From: Stappia sp. WLB 29
Lineage (GTDB): Bacteria; Pseudomonadota; Alphaproteobacteria; Rhizobiales; Stappiaceae
Direction of reading: 5' to 3'
Length of the DNA stretch: 64,000 nucleotides
Assembly (NCBI RefSeq): GCF_023507705.1
Contig: NZ_JALBGD010000011.1
Coordinates: forward strand, 115,385-179,384
The notes beneath the pieces are model-generated. The model made no database searches and was not told the DNA's origin. It was given only the letters and a program-made list of their open reading frames with translations. Shown piece by piece: positions 57,270 to 64,000 of this stretch. The translations under genes were made by a program, and so were the position numbers. Each line of letters begins with the position of its first letter. Position 1 is the stretch's first letter.

Positions 57270-59432
57270 TCAGCGGCGGGACGCGCCTTCGGGTGCCAGA
57301 TCGGCAGGCAACACGATCCCCGCGGACGAGAGGCCTTCGTGGATTTCGTCCCAGGTGCGCGGCGAGGAGATCGGGAAGCAGTTGCCGATCCAGCGGGCGA
57401 TATCGGCATCGTCCGGCGGCTGCCGCAGCACCCAGCGGTCGGCCACCCGCTGCTTGAGGTGGAGCGCCTGGGCGCGGGCCTCTTCCTTCTCGCCCGTCAG
57501 CGCGAGCGCCGCGACATACCATGCCTCGACGCCGAGATAGCCATCGCTGAGATAGCGGAAAGCGGCGATCGAGGCGGCATGGTCGCCGCACAGGCAGGTG
57601 ATCCCGACGAAATAGCTCCAGTGCAGCGGCGAGGTCAGCAGACCGTTCTCGCGGTGGCGGTAGGCAATGGCCAGCGCCTCCTCGCGATGGCCGTAATAGG
57701 CCAGCCCGTGCGCCGCCGATAGCGCTGTCCAGGGATCGTTGTCGTTGAGCTCCAGCGCCTGGCGGTGCTGCGCCTCCGCCTGTTCGAACCGCCGCTGCAG
57801 CGCCAGCGTCCAGGCCGCGCACAGATAGCCGCGAGAATCGAAGGGATCGAGCGCCAGCGCCATGCGGGCCAGCCCGGCGGAACGCTCCAGCGTTTCCGTC
57901 GTCTGGGCCTGGCCGGGAAAGACGATGTGGCGGGAGTTGATGATCTGCGCCAGGCTCGAATAGGCAGGGCCGAAGCGCGGATTGTCTTCGATCAGCCGGG
58001 CGAGAATCGCCTCGGCCTGGTGGGAATCCTCGATCTTCCACGTGTAGTGCAGTCGCTGCCCCATCAGAAGGCGGTCGTACTGGTCCAGCGAGGCATCGGG
58101 GATGCGCGACATGTTGGCCAGCCGCTCGGCCGAGATGTTGACGTTCATCGCCATGGCGATCTCGGCGACCAGCATCGACTGCCGGGCAAACAGTTCGCCG
58201 ATATCGACAGCCGAGTTGCGGCCCCAGACATAGGCGTTGGTACGCGAGTTCTTCACCGTCACGGAATAGGACACCGACCGCTCGGCCCGCATGGCGCTGA
58301 TCGAGACCCGGTAGATGGGAGCCGCCGAGCGCGACAGATCTTCCGTCACCTCGTCCGCAACGGACCACTCGCGGAAACGCACGAGCCGCGAGATCAGATC
58401 GTGGCGAAATACCTTGGCCAGGCGAATATCCTGGTCCGCCTCGGTGATCTGGAGGATCTGATCGACCACGATGACCGGATTGACGTGCTGGACTGCGGCC
58501 GCGGGTCGCTCGCCGGCCGTCCCGACGCCCGCTGTAGCCGCAGGAGCGCGATGCGCGGAGTCCTCGGCCAAACGCATGCGCTCCCGGCGCAGCCAGTCGG
58601 AGAATTTGCCGAGCTTGATATCGACGATCAGCGATTGGGTCTCGTTGGAAGGCTGGGTGTCGAACTCGTCCTCCAGCACGTTCCAAAGGTCCTCATAGGC
58701 CCGCAATGCGCCGGTATAGTCTCCCTGCACCGCGCGGGCGGTGATGAAGGCGCGGCAGGCCGGCTCGTGCGTCGGGTCGAGATTGAGCAGCGCCACCGCC
58801 GCCTGCTCCATGCGCTTCCAGTTGCCGCTGTCGAGCCGCACCATGGGCTCCAGCAGCCCCCGCAACTGATCGTGGAACTGCTGCCGGCGCAGGCGCAGCC
58901 AGTTGTGGAACGGTTCGGCCAGCATCTCGCCACCCTCGAAGAGCCGCTCCGACAGACGCTTTTCGATCAGCAGCCGCGCCGGAACCTCGCCGCCATCGAC
59001 GCCAAGTTCCTCCAGATCCAACGCAACGCGGCCGAGATCCAGGCGGATGTTCATCTTGTCGCTGTCCAGACCGTCGAAACCGGCATCCTCCAGGGCACGG
59101 CGCAGGATCAGCAGCGTCTGGCGCAGCGAGGAGCGCGAGTGGTGTTCGGAACTGTCCTGCCAGAACAGATTGGCCGCCATTTCCCGGGACAAACGGCCGT
59201 CGCCGGTCAGGCACAGGCGAACCAGAAGCCCTTCCGCCTTTCGCGAGCGGAACGACACCGGCTTGCCATCGACCAGGAAGTGAGGCACGCCCAATACGGC
59301 AACGAAAAGACGAGATCGCCCTGGGTCCGTGCCCCGCCCCTGTTCCGCGGCCTCGCGATCGCCCATGTCCTCCACGTCACCCTGCCCCTGCATGCTACGC
59401 CAGATCCCGCGGGACCCCGCCCCAGTTTCCAA
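57270..59432 (-). CDS. BTAD/SARP-type transcriptional regulator with FlgO/TolB-like domain and TPRs
   Basis: Predicted regulator of 720 aa. The N-terminal part (about 40-290) has a winged-helix region (PVSFRSRKAEGLLVRLCLTG; SRSSLRQTLLILRRALEDAG) and a BTAD-like helical domain (LRAYEDLWNVLEDEFDTQPS), the SARP arrangement. The middle (about 325-450) resembles the FlgO/TolB-N-type domain of cyclase-like proteins (VWGRNSAVDIGELFARQSML). The C-terminal part (about 460-690) has tetratricopeptide-like repeats (FEQAEAQHRQALELNDNDPW). No cyclase motif or signal peptide is present. The start may be ATG 59432 or ATG 59366. It is second in an operon with YcaO (38 nt spacer), so it probably controls or responds to the YcaO product. 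Confidence 0.85.
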   Translation of the reverse strand: METGAGSRGIWRSMQGQGDVEDMGDREAAEQGRGTDPGRSRLFVAVLGVPHFLVDGKPVSFRSRKAEGLLVRLCLTGDGRLSREMAANLFWQDSSEHHSRSSLRQTLLILRRALEDAGFDGLDSDKMNIRLDLGRVALDLEELGVDGGEVPARLLIEKRLSERLFEGGEMLAEPFHNWLRLRRQQFHDQLRGLLEPMVRLDSGNWKRMEQAAVALLNLDPTHEPACRAFITARAVQGDYTGALRAYEDLWNVLEDEFDTQPSNETQSLIVDIKLGKFSDWLRRERMRLAEDSAHRAPAATAGVGTAGERPAAAVQHVNPVIVVDQILQITEADQDIRLAKVFRHDLISRLVRFREWSVADEVTEDLSRSAAPIYRVSISAMRAERSVSYSVTVKNSRTNAYVWGRNSAVDIGELFARQSMLVAEIAMAMNVNISAERLANMSRIPDASLDQYDRLLMGQRLHYTWKIEDSHQAEAILARLIEDNPRFGPAYSSLAQIINSRHIVFPGQAQTTETLERSAGLARMALALDPFDSRGYLCAAWTLALQRRFEQAEAQHRQALELNDNDPWTALSAAHGLAYYGHREEALAIAYRHRENGLLTSPLHWSYFVGITCLCGDHAASIAAFRYLSDGYLGVEAWYVAALALTGEKEEARAQALHLKQRVADRWVLRQPPDDADIARWIGNCFPISSPRTWDEIHEGLSSAGIVLPADLAPEGASRR

Positions 59433-59470
59433 TGCCCTGAACTATGGAAAAGGCCTGAAAGAAAACGCAA

Positions 59471-60856
59471 TCAGTAGAGCCGGACGCGGTCGCCGGGAAA
59501 ACCGGCGGAGGGACGCAGCGCCCGCTGCCGCTGGAGCCGCAGCGTGGCCAGTGCACCGGGATCAGGTTGCAAACCCGGAACCAGCACGCGCACCACGCTT
59601 ATACCCGGATCGGTACGGGTAAGGTCAATTGCCAGAACACGAAAATTTCGTTTGGCGAGTGCTGAAAGCGGCTCAACATCCCCGAGATCGTCAAGAGACC
59701 CGTCAGCGGCCCTGCTCTCTTCGCGGCCGGCGGGCGCCGGCGCCTCTGCCGGCTGCAGCACCTCCCAGTCGGGCTTCACCAGACTGCGCCGCGCAAGGTG
59801 CAACCTGTCCGTGTCGTTCAGATGTTTCTCGTCCGCCTCCGCGAGCTTGGCATCCACCACCCGGTCGGCCAGTTCCACCTGGGCCAGTTCGGTGAAGGCG
59901 GCGAGCAAGGCCGCGGACAATGTGGGGCGCGCCGCAAAGCCATAGGCGAAGCGCTTGCCCTGCCGATCGACGGACAGGGCTGCGACCACCGGCACGCCGA
60001 GATCGCCGGTGAGATCGAGAAACCAGCTGACCCGAGCCTGGCATCCGGCCCGCCAGCGGGCGATCCGGCCGGCGACCTGCGGAGCGCACAGCGCCTCCAC
60101 CGGGATTGCCCGCCCGCGGCGGCCGCCGCGCCACCACAGGGCAACCGCATCGCGCTCGATCCATTCCAACGCCGCGTGCCGGCACGCATCGTGAAAGCTG
60201 CGCCCGGCCGCCACGCCAAGACCGCGGGCGAACGGCACGGCATCGCTCTCGCGCCGGCGCCAGCACAGGTCGGCGGGTACGAGACCCTTCCGGCCGGTGG
60301 ACAGATCGAGGGCAAGAACGCGGTCCAGCCAGCCCGCAGCCTCCTGCTTCTGGTCGCCGCCGACTGCGTCCGGGGCCTGCGCTGGAGCCAGGCCGAGCGC
60401 AAGACTCTCCGCTTCGCTCCAGAAGCCGGGATCGGCTGCGGGCAGCGCCGCAACGCTTTCACGGGGCTCGGAACAGGGCACCTGCGTCATTTCGAACTGC
60501 GAGAGATATTCGACCGCCTCGCCGACACAGGCACGAAACGCCTCGAGCCGCGTCTCGCCAACGCCGGAGACCGAGCCATGCCCCCCGAAAGATCCGCCGA
60601 AAACACCCGGCGCCACCTCGGCCCCGAAGCAGAAGAGCCCCGGAGCATCCGGAAGCGCCAGCTCGAACAGCCGCTCCAGGCGCGCTGCGACAGCGATCAG
60701 GCTGGCAAGGTCGCGATCGCCGGCAAGCCCATCCCCCGCCCCTTCCGCAAGATAGGCGAGGAAGCGGCCGGCCGGCCCTGAGGGTTCGGGCAGGTCACCG
60801 CGTGTCTCCAGGTGTTCGGCCGCAAGGGCCAGTGCCCTACGGGTTTCATCCCGCAT
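59471..60856 (-). CDS. YcaO-like family protein
   Basis: YcaO-fold enzyme of 461 aa. These use ATP to activate a peptide backbone amide for azoline, thioamide or amidine formation. ATP-site motifs: RACVGEAVEYLSQF (Glu113, Glu116; the usual Ser is Ala), FHDACRHAALEWIERDA (Glu231, Glu234) and LSAALLAAFTELAQ (Glu323, Gln326). The glycine-rich lead is SGVGETRLEAF, where the usual GKG Lys is Val. The C-terminus ends without the PxPxP found in azoline-forming TOMM enzymes. There is no fused or adjacent E1-like leader-binding protein, dehydrogenase or TfuA. First gene of a two-gene operon with the BTAD regulator. The start is ATG 60856; the substrate is unknown. Confidence 0.88.
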   Translation of the reverse strand: MRDETRRALALAAEHLETRGDLPEPSGPAGRFLAYLAEGAGDGLAGDRDLASLIAVAARLERLFELALPDAPGLFCFGAEVAPGVFGGSFGGHGSVSGVGETRLEAFRACVGEAVEYLSQFEMTQVPCSEPRESVAALPAADPGFWSEAESLALGLAPAQAPDAVGGDQKQEAAGWLDRVLALDLSTGRKGLVPADLCWRRRESDAVPFARGLGVAAGRSFHDACRHAALEWIERDAVALWWRGGRRGRAIPVEALCAPQVAGRIARWRAGCQARVSWFLDLTGDLGVPVVAALSVDRQGKRFAYGFAARPTLSAALLAAFTELAQVELADRVVDAKLAEADEKHLNDTDRLHLARRSLVKPDWEVLQPAEAPAPAGREESRAADGSLDDLGDVEPLSALAKRNFRVLAIDLTRTDPGISVVRVLVPGLQPDPGALATLRLQRQRALRPSAGFPGDRVRLY

Positions 60857-61277
60857 ATGTCAGCCCCCCGGCTTTCGTTGAGCTCGCCGCTACCGCCGGT
60901 CCGTTTTATGGCGCTGGCGGAAAAATCACGCAGAGATAACGCTAACTGGTGTTGTATCGAAAAATCAATTGGATGGAGGTTCGCACAGTCGGTTGCGCTG
61001 ACATCGGGGCGGATTTTCATGGCACCCGGTTGATGGCCGTGTGGGCGCGTGATGCGGGACCGGACATGGAGATTGCGGTTTCTTGAGGGGATCTGCACAG
61101 CCGCCGGCCGACTTCGGGTGGAATTGACAGACTCGAGTTTGACGAGTGCCCTTGTGACGTCTCTCCGACGCGCCCACGGCGCGGCCTGGAACGGCAGTTC
61201 GCCCTGCCGGACAGATGTTGCAAGTCACAGCGGGCCGCCCGGAGCTTTTCAGGCTGCGGATCGCACGTGACCTAACT

Positions 61278-61310
61278 GGGCCGGATCGCTGGACGATCCG
61301 GCCCGTTTTT
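61278..61310 (+). terminator. Plus-strand terminator with no assigned gene (first)
   Basis: GGGCCGGATCG (61278-61288), CTGGA, CGATCCGGCCC (61294-61304), then GTTTTT. An 11-bp perfect stem with a U tract facing away from all known genes; it must end an unannotated transcript. Confidence 0.88.
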
Positions 61311-61446
61311 CCCGACTTGGGGCGGTTGTCGGTCCGCAGCGGGAGGGGGCAGCCAAGAACGGCTCCAGGAGCCACCGGAGCGCCGTTGGCGGTCGGGAAC
61401 TGCAAGAACTCCTGCCGGCTCCCGGACCGGCAAGCGGAATTTCAAA

Positions 61447-61460
61447 GACGCTTCGGCGTC
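61447..61460 (+). ncRNA. UUCG-capped stem, part of a candidate small RNA
   Basis: GACGC (61447-61451), TTCG, GCGTC (61456-61460). Followed by CCTAGTCTAGG (61499-61509) and the second terminator, it suggests a structured transcript of unknown ends within about 61320-61565. Confidence 0.4.
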
Positions 61461-61523
61461 CAAATTATTGGGCCTGGCGGCACAAATATACGAGAAGACC
61501 TAGTCTAGGGCTTTCAAACGTTC

Positions 61524-61565
61524 CCGCCCGTTCGCGCCTGCACGCGGACGGGCGGTTTCGTTTCC
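61524..61565 (+). terminator. Plus-strand terminator with no assigned gene (second)
   Basis: CCGCCCG (61524-61530) pairs with CGGGCGG (61549-61555), with an inner CGCG/CGCG pair, followed by TTTCGTTT. A partial copy of the 3' part (GCGGGCGGTTTCGT) recurs at about 61593. Confidence 0.8.
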
Positions 61566-61711
61566 ATCGTGGTGGTTCATTCCCTCAGGCGAGCGGGCGG
61601 TTTCGTCTCTGGCGGTGCCGTCCGCCTCTGCCAAGACCGGGCCTTGTGCCGGCGGGCGGCACCTGGCCCCTGGCTCTTCGCCGACCTGCCGCCTCTTCCG
61701 GCGCTCCCTCG

Positions 61712-63136
61712 TCAGGCAGAGCGGCGCGCGTCAGCGGTCCGGCCGGAGGGTGAACCGGATGCCGCCTTGCGCTCGCCTTTGTCGGCACCGCGTTCCGAAG
61801 CTTGGCGAATCTCGCCGAAGAAGTCGCGGATCTGCCCGGAGATCTGGTCCGACTGACCGCGCAGGTCGCCGGAGACCGACAGGAAGTCGCGCGCCGCATC
61901 TTCCGTCTTCTCGATGGCCGCGTTCACGCCGGTCACATTTCGGGTCAGCGTGACCGTGCCCTGGGCCGCGTGCTGGACGTTCATCGAAATCTCGCGAGTG
62001 GCGGCACCCTGCTCTTCGATTGCAGCCGCGATTGTCGCCGTCAGCGTATCGATCTCCCCGACGGTTGACGCAATGGAGCCGATCGTGTCGACCGCCCGCG
62101 TCGTCGCGGACTGGATCTCGGCGATTTGCAGGGCGATGTCTTCTGTCGCCTTGGAGGTCTGGCCGGCGAGATTCTTGACCTCCTGGGCGACGATTGCAAA
62201 GCCGCGCCCCGCATCGCCGGCACGTGCCGCCTCGATGGTGGCGTTGAGCGCCAGCAGGTTGGTCTGCTCGGCGATCGCCTGGATCAAGCCGATGACATCG
62301 CCGATCTTCTGGGCGGTGACAGAGAGCAGGCCGACCTCGCGCGAGGCGCTGTCGGTGACAACATTGGCGCGGCGCGCGACATCGGAGGCGCCGGTGACCT
62401 GCCGGGCGATCTCTTCGATGGAACTCGCCAGTTCCTCGGCGGCCGAGGCGACGGTCTGGACGCTGGTGGAGGTCTGCTCGGACGCTGCGGAAGCGGACAT
62501 GGCCTCATCGGACGCGGCGGCAGCGACCGAAGACAGCGTATCGGCGCGCTTCTGCATCGTATCGGCAGCCTTGTCGACGCCGGCCAGCGAGGCCTCGACC
62601 CTGCCCTTGAACCGGTCGATCGCCTCGGCAAGGCAGCTGGTGCGCGCCTCCTGCTCTTCCATCAGGATCTGCTGGTAGGTGGAGATGGCGTGGTCGAGAT
62701 CCAGCAGGACCGCCTTGTTGAGCGCCTGCAAGGCAGCCTGCGCCTTCGACGGAGAAAAGCGGTGGCGCTTCAGCACCAGGGCGGTCAACTCATTGAGAAC
62801 ATACTGATATCCGGCGATGTACCAACGAGGCTCGAGGCCGATGCGGCTGTGCGCGCGGCCGATCCGGTCGATGCTGTTCTCATAGTCCTCGTCGAAGCGT
62901 GCGTTGAACAGTCGCTGCCAGTGGGTCTTCTGAGCAGATTCCAGTGCCGCCTGGCGGGTTCCAAGCATGTCTTTAAGGGAGGGCTCGGTCACGAGATGCT
63001 TGTAGAATCCGGCGAGAATACCTGGCAGATCCGGCTCGACCACCTTCCACAGGCCGCGCAATGTCTTCCTGGTCTCTTCGTCTATGCGCGCGAACTCCAG
63101 GCGCGTCCGCGAATTCCTGCTTCCCGCTCCCGACAT
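61712..63136 (-). CDS. Globin-coupled methyl-accepting chemotaxis protein (HemAT-like)
   Basis: Soluble chemoreceptor of 474 aa for aerotaxis. The N-terminal globin domain (about 1-175) has the proximal heme His96 in [20 protein letters not shown], with the following helix [20 protein letters not shown]. The signalling domain follows, with the hairpin tip [20 protein letters not shown] and [20 protein letters not shown]. No transmembrane helices, so a cytoplasmic oxygen or redox sensor. The tail is basic and disordered. The start ATG 63136 has AAAGGAC upstream. No che genes are nearby, so it joins an existing pathway encoded elsewhere. Confidence 0.93.
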   Translation of the reverse strand: MSGAGSRNSRTRLEFARIDEETRKTLRGLWKVVEPDLPGILAGFYKHLVTEPSLKDMLGTRQAALESAQKTHWQRLFNARFDEDYENSIDRIGRAHSRIGLEPRWYIAGYQYVLNELTALVLKRHRFSPSKAQAALQALNKAVLLDLDHAISTYQQILMEEQEARTSCLAEAIDRFKGRVEASLAGVDKAADTMQKRADTLSSVAAAASDEAMSASAASEQTSTSVQTVASAAEELASSIEEIARQVTGASDVARRANVVTDSASREVGLLSVTAQKIGDVIGLIQAIAEQTNLLALNATIEAARAGDAGRGFAIVAQEVKNLAGQTSKATEDIALQIAEIQSATTRAVDTIGSIASTVGEIDTLTATIAAAIEEQGAATREISMNVQHAAQGTVTLTRNVTGVNAAIEKTEDAARDFLSVSGDLRGQSDQISGQIRDFFGEIRQASERGADKGERKAASGSPSGRTADARRSA

Positions 63137-63311
63137 GGGATTGTCCTTTCGATTTCACGCCGAAACCTCTCGGCGCGCTCAAAAGGATGGCTCGATTCTG
63201 TTTACAGAGAGCTAATTCAGCCAAATTAAATCAATAAATACTTTATTTTATTAGAAAATCTTTCTTTGGTCAGGAAAATTATCTAGGCGAAAGGTATAAT
63301 ATTATCGATTT

Positions 63312-63343
63312 TTACGTACGATATTCCACGTACCCTTACGTAA
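63312..63343. repeat. Clustered ACGTA repeats, candidate operator
   Basis: Three ACGTA copies: TTACGTA (63312-63318), ACGTA (63328-63332) and the self-complementary TTACGTAA (63336-63343), 14 and 10 nt apart, about 175-205 nt upstream of the globin-coupled receptor start. May be regulatory sites. Confidence 0.4.
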
Positions 63344-63404
63344 TAAAAGACGCGAAGCTTTAATCGAGACTTGAAACGGCCTCTAAACCCTGAGCGCATT
63401 GGTT

Positions 63405-63441
63405 GAAAAAAATGAGACGAATTTTGCAAAATCCCGTCTCA
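63405..63441 (-). terminator. Minus-strand terminator downstream of tRNA-Gln
   Basis: On the minus strand TGAGACG (63441-63435) pairs with CGTCTCA (63419-63413), with an inner ATTTT/AAAAT pair, followed by TTTTTTT. It is 179 nt past the tRNA-Gln 3' end and probably ends its transcript. Confidence 0.75.
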
Positions 63442-63619
63442 AAAATCCCGAAATTTGCGTTCCGCCTCGCAAACAGTGCAAATTCCGCAAGGGTGACGAT
63501 CCGACCCGCGAACCGGACCGGTTATCCCCGCTCACCCAGGTGAGAGTATGATCATGCCGGTCGATTCGAAACCAGGAACTTGGGAAGAGCGGGCAGGCGG
63601 ATGAGGCGAGATGAAGATC

Positions 63620-63694
63620 TGGCTGGGGCGGCAGGATTCGAACCTGCGCATGACGGTACCAAAAACCGCTGCCTTACCGCTTGGCTACGCCCCA
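63620..63694 (-). tRNA. tRNA-Gln (anticodon UUG)
   Basis: Read on the minus strand: acceptor TGGGGCG pairs with CGCCCCA, and the 3' CCA is encoded (63622-63620). D arm AGCCAAGCGGTAAGGC; anticodon stem GCGGT/ACCGT with loop TTTTGGT, giving TTG; T arm GCAGGTTCGAATCCTGC. All stems are well formed, 75 nt. Confidence 0.96.
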
Positions 63695-63943
63695 AATCGC
63701 AGGCCGCCTGTATAGCGAGCGCGCCCGCGCCGCGCAAGCAGCCCCGTACGCACAGGCATCGCAGCGCACCGCTTATCCGCGCCTCGGGCCGTCATCCACA
63801 GGTGGAAAGAAAAACCTTGCAAGGACAGGGTTGCGGAGGCCGGTTGCCGGTGATATGAACCCGCCACACCACGGATGAGCCCCGGTCTCCCGGCCCGGAA
63901 AATCGCTCTCCACCCGACCGGCCACGCCGGCGGGACGAAGGTT

Positions 63944-64000
63944 CGGAGTGTAGCGCAGCCTGGTAGCGCACCTCGTTCGGGACGAGGGGGTCGCAGGTTC
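63944..64000 (+). tRNA. tRNA-Pro (anticodon CGG), cut by the right edge
   Basis: Acceptor strand CGGAGTG, D arm AGCGCAGCCTGGTAGCGC, anticodon stem CCTCG/CGAGG with loop TTCGGGA (anticodon CGG), then the start of the T arm (GCAGGTTC). The 3' end lies beyond the window. Confidence 0.93.

Larger units (their letters stand above)
60857..61711. other. Long gap between YcaO and chemoreceptor genes with two plus-strand terminators
   Basis: 855 nt between minus-strand genes. It holds two terminator-like hairpins facing plus (61278-61310 and 61524-61565), a UUCG-capped stem (61447-61460) and short frames, none of which I accept as genes (for example 61049-61270). Structured plus-strand RNA is the best reading. 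The YcaO promoter must also lie here. Confidence 0.5.
63137..63619. other. AT-rich gap upstream of the chemoreceptor
   Basis: 483 nt. The half next to the receptor is strongly AT-rich (63190-63460), with ACGTA repeats (63312-63343) and a minus-strand terminator (63405-63441); the remainder is the 3' region of tRNA-Gln. No protein gene is supported. Confidence 0.45.

Noticed and set aside
60697..61098. Minus-strand frame starting MKIRPDVSATDCANL across the YcaO start, considered as a RiPP precursor
   Set aside because: It runs over 150 bases into ycaO in another frame, has no ribosome site at its start and no leader/core boundary or conserved repeat.
61049..61270. Plus-strand frame of 73 codons ending 8 nt before a terminator
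   Set aside because: GTG start with no ribosome site and codon use unlike neighbours; kept only as part of the small-RNA finding.

Overview
This is a GC-rich chromosomal window from an alphaproteobacterium, most likely order Hyphomicrobiales (Rhizobiales). The pointers are a MucR zinc-finger regulator, a TIGR03808-type Tat-exported repeat protein, a rhizobial-type (SxxK, zinc) asparaginase, a ClpS2-like adaptor, a long-form UvrB, ornithine decarboxylase paired with homospermidine synthase, and an IS5-family element close to rhizobial/acetobacterial types. A marine or Stappiaceae-like host is a guess from the Mrp/NhaP cation antiporters, not something the sequence proves.

Layout. 1-5.6 kb: an Fe3+/thiamine/phosphonate-type ABC importer (permease cut by the left edge, binding protein, and an ATPase about 3 kb away), a DUF2336 protein, a small IFPGVR protein and a lipoprotein. 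5.7-6.1 kb: mucR. 6.5-12.4 kb: a complete seven-gene Mrp (Pha/Mnh) Na+/H+ antiporter operon in the order A-B-C-D-E-F-G on the minus strand, closed by a terminator. 12.6-18.6 kb: msrB, an alpha/beta hydrolase divergent from an ArsR-like regulator across a 34-bp dyad, a SelT/W/H-like protein, a double VOC protein and uvrB. 18.8-21.7 kb: a secreted Cys protein, a complete 822-bp IS5-family insertion, a PAAR-like secreted protein, an FkbM methyltransferase and clpS. 21.8-30.6 kb: oligopeptidase B, a DUF3833 protein, an Stf0 sulfotransferase, a second alpha/beta hydrolase, Fe-type superoxide dismutase, an MFS exporter and a branched-chain aminotransferase-like enzyme. 31-36.8 kb: 2-haloacid dehalogenase, two small soluble proteins, a HerA-like ATPase, an M20 dipeptidase and a LOG-family hydrolase. 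36.9-45.6 kb: a LuxR-type regulator, a lipoprotein, the TIGR03808 protein, an asparaginase/aminotransferase pair and a polyamine module (ornithine decarboxylase, then homospermidine synthase). 46.2-50.2 kb: a seven-EF-hand exported protein divergent from an OmpR/histidine-kinase pair whose sensor loop is acidic and His-rich, then a PilZ protein. 50.3-57.2 kb: malate synthase G, an EamA transporter, a cation/proton antiporter with a C-terminal cyclic-nucleotide-binding domain, and a small unknown protein. 57.3-63.1 kb: a YcaO enzyme with a BTAD/TPR regulator, a gap with two unassigned plus-strand terminators, and a globin-coupled chemoreceptor. The right edge holds tRNA-Gln(UUG) and a cut tRNA-Pro(CGG).

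The strongest leads for something undescribed are (i) the two-gene YcaO/BTAD locus, which has no recognisable TOMM partner proteins, with structured plus-strand transcripts beside it; (ii) the EF-hand protein with its two-component system, a candidate periplasmic Ca2+/divalent-cation circuit; and (iii) the cyclic-nucleotide-gated-type NhaP antiporter. No CRISPR array, prophage or rRNA operon was seen.
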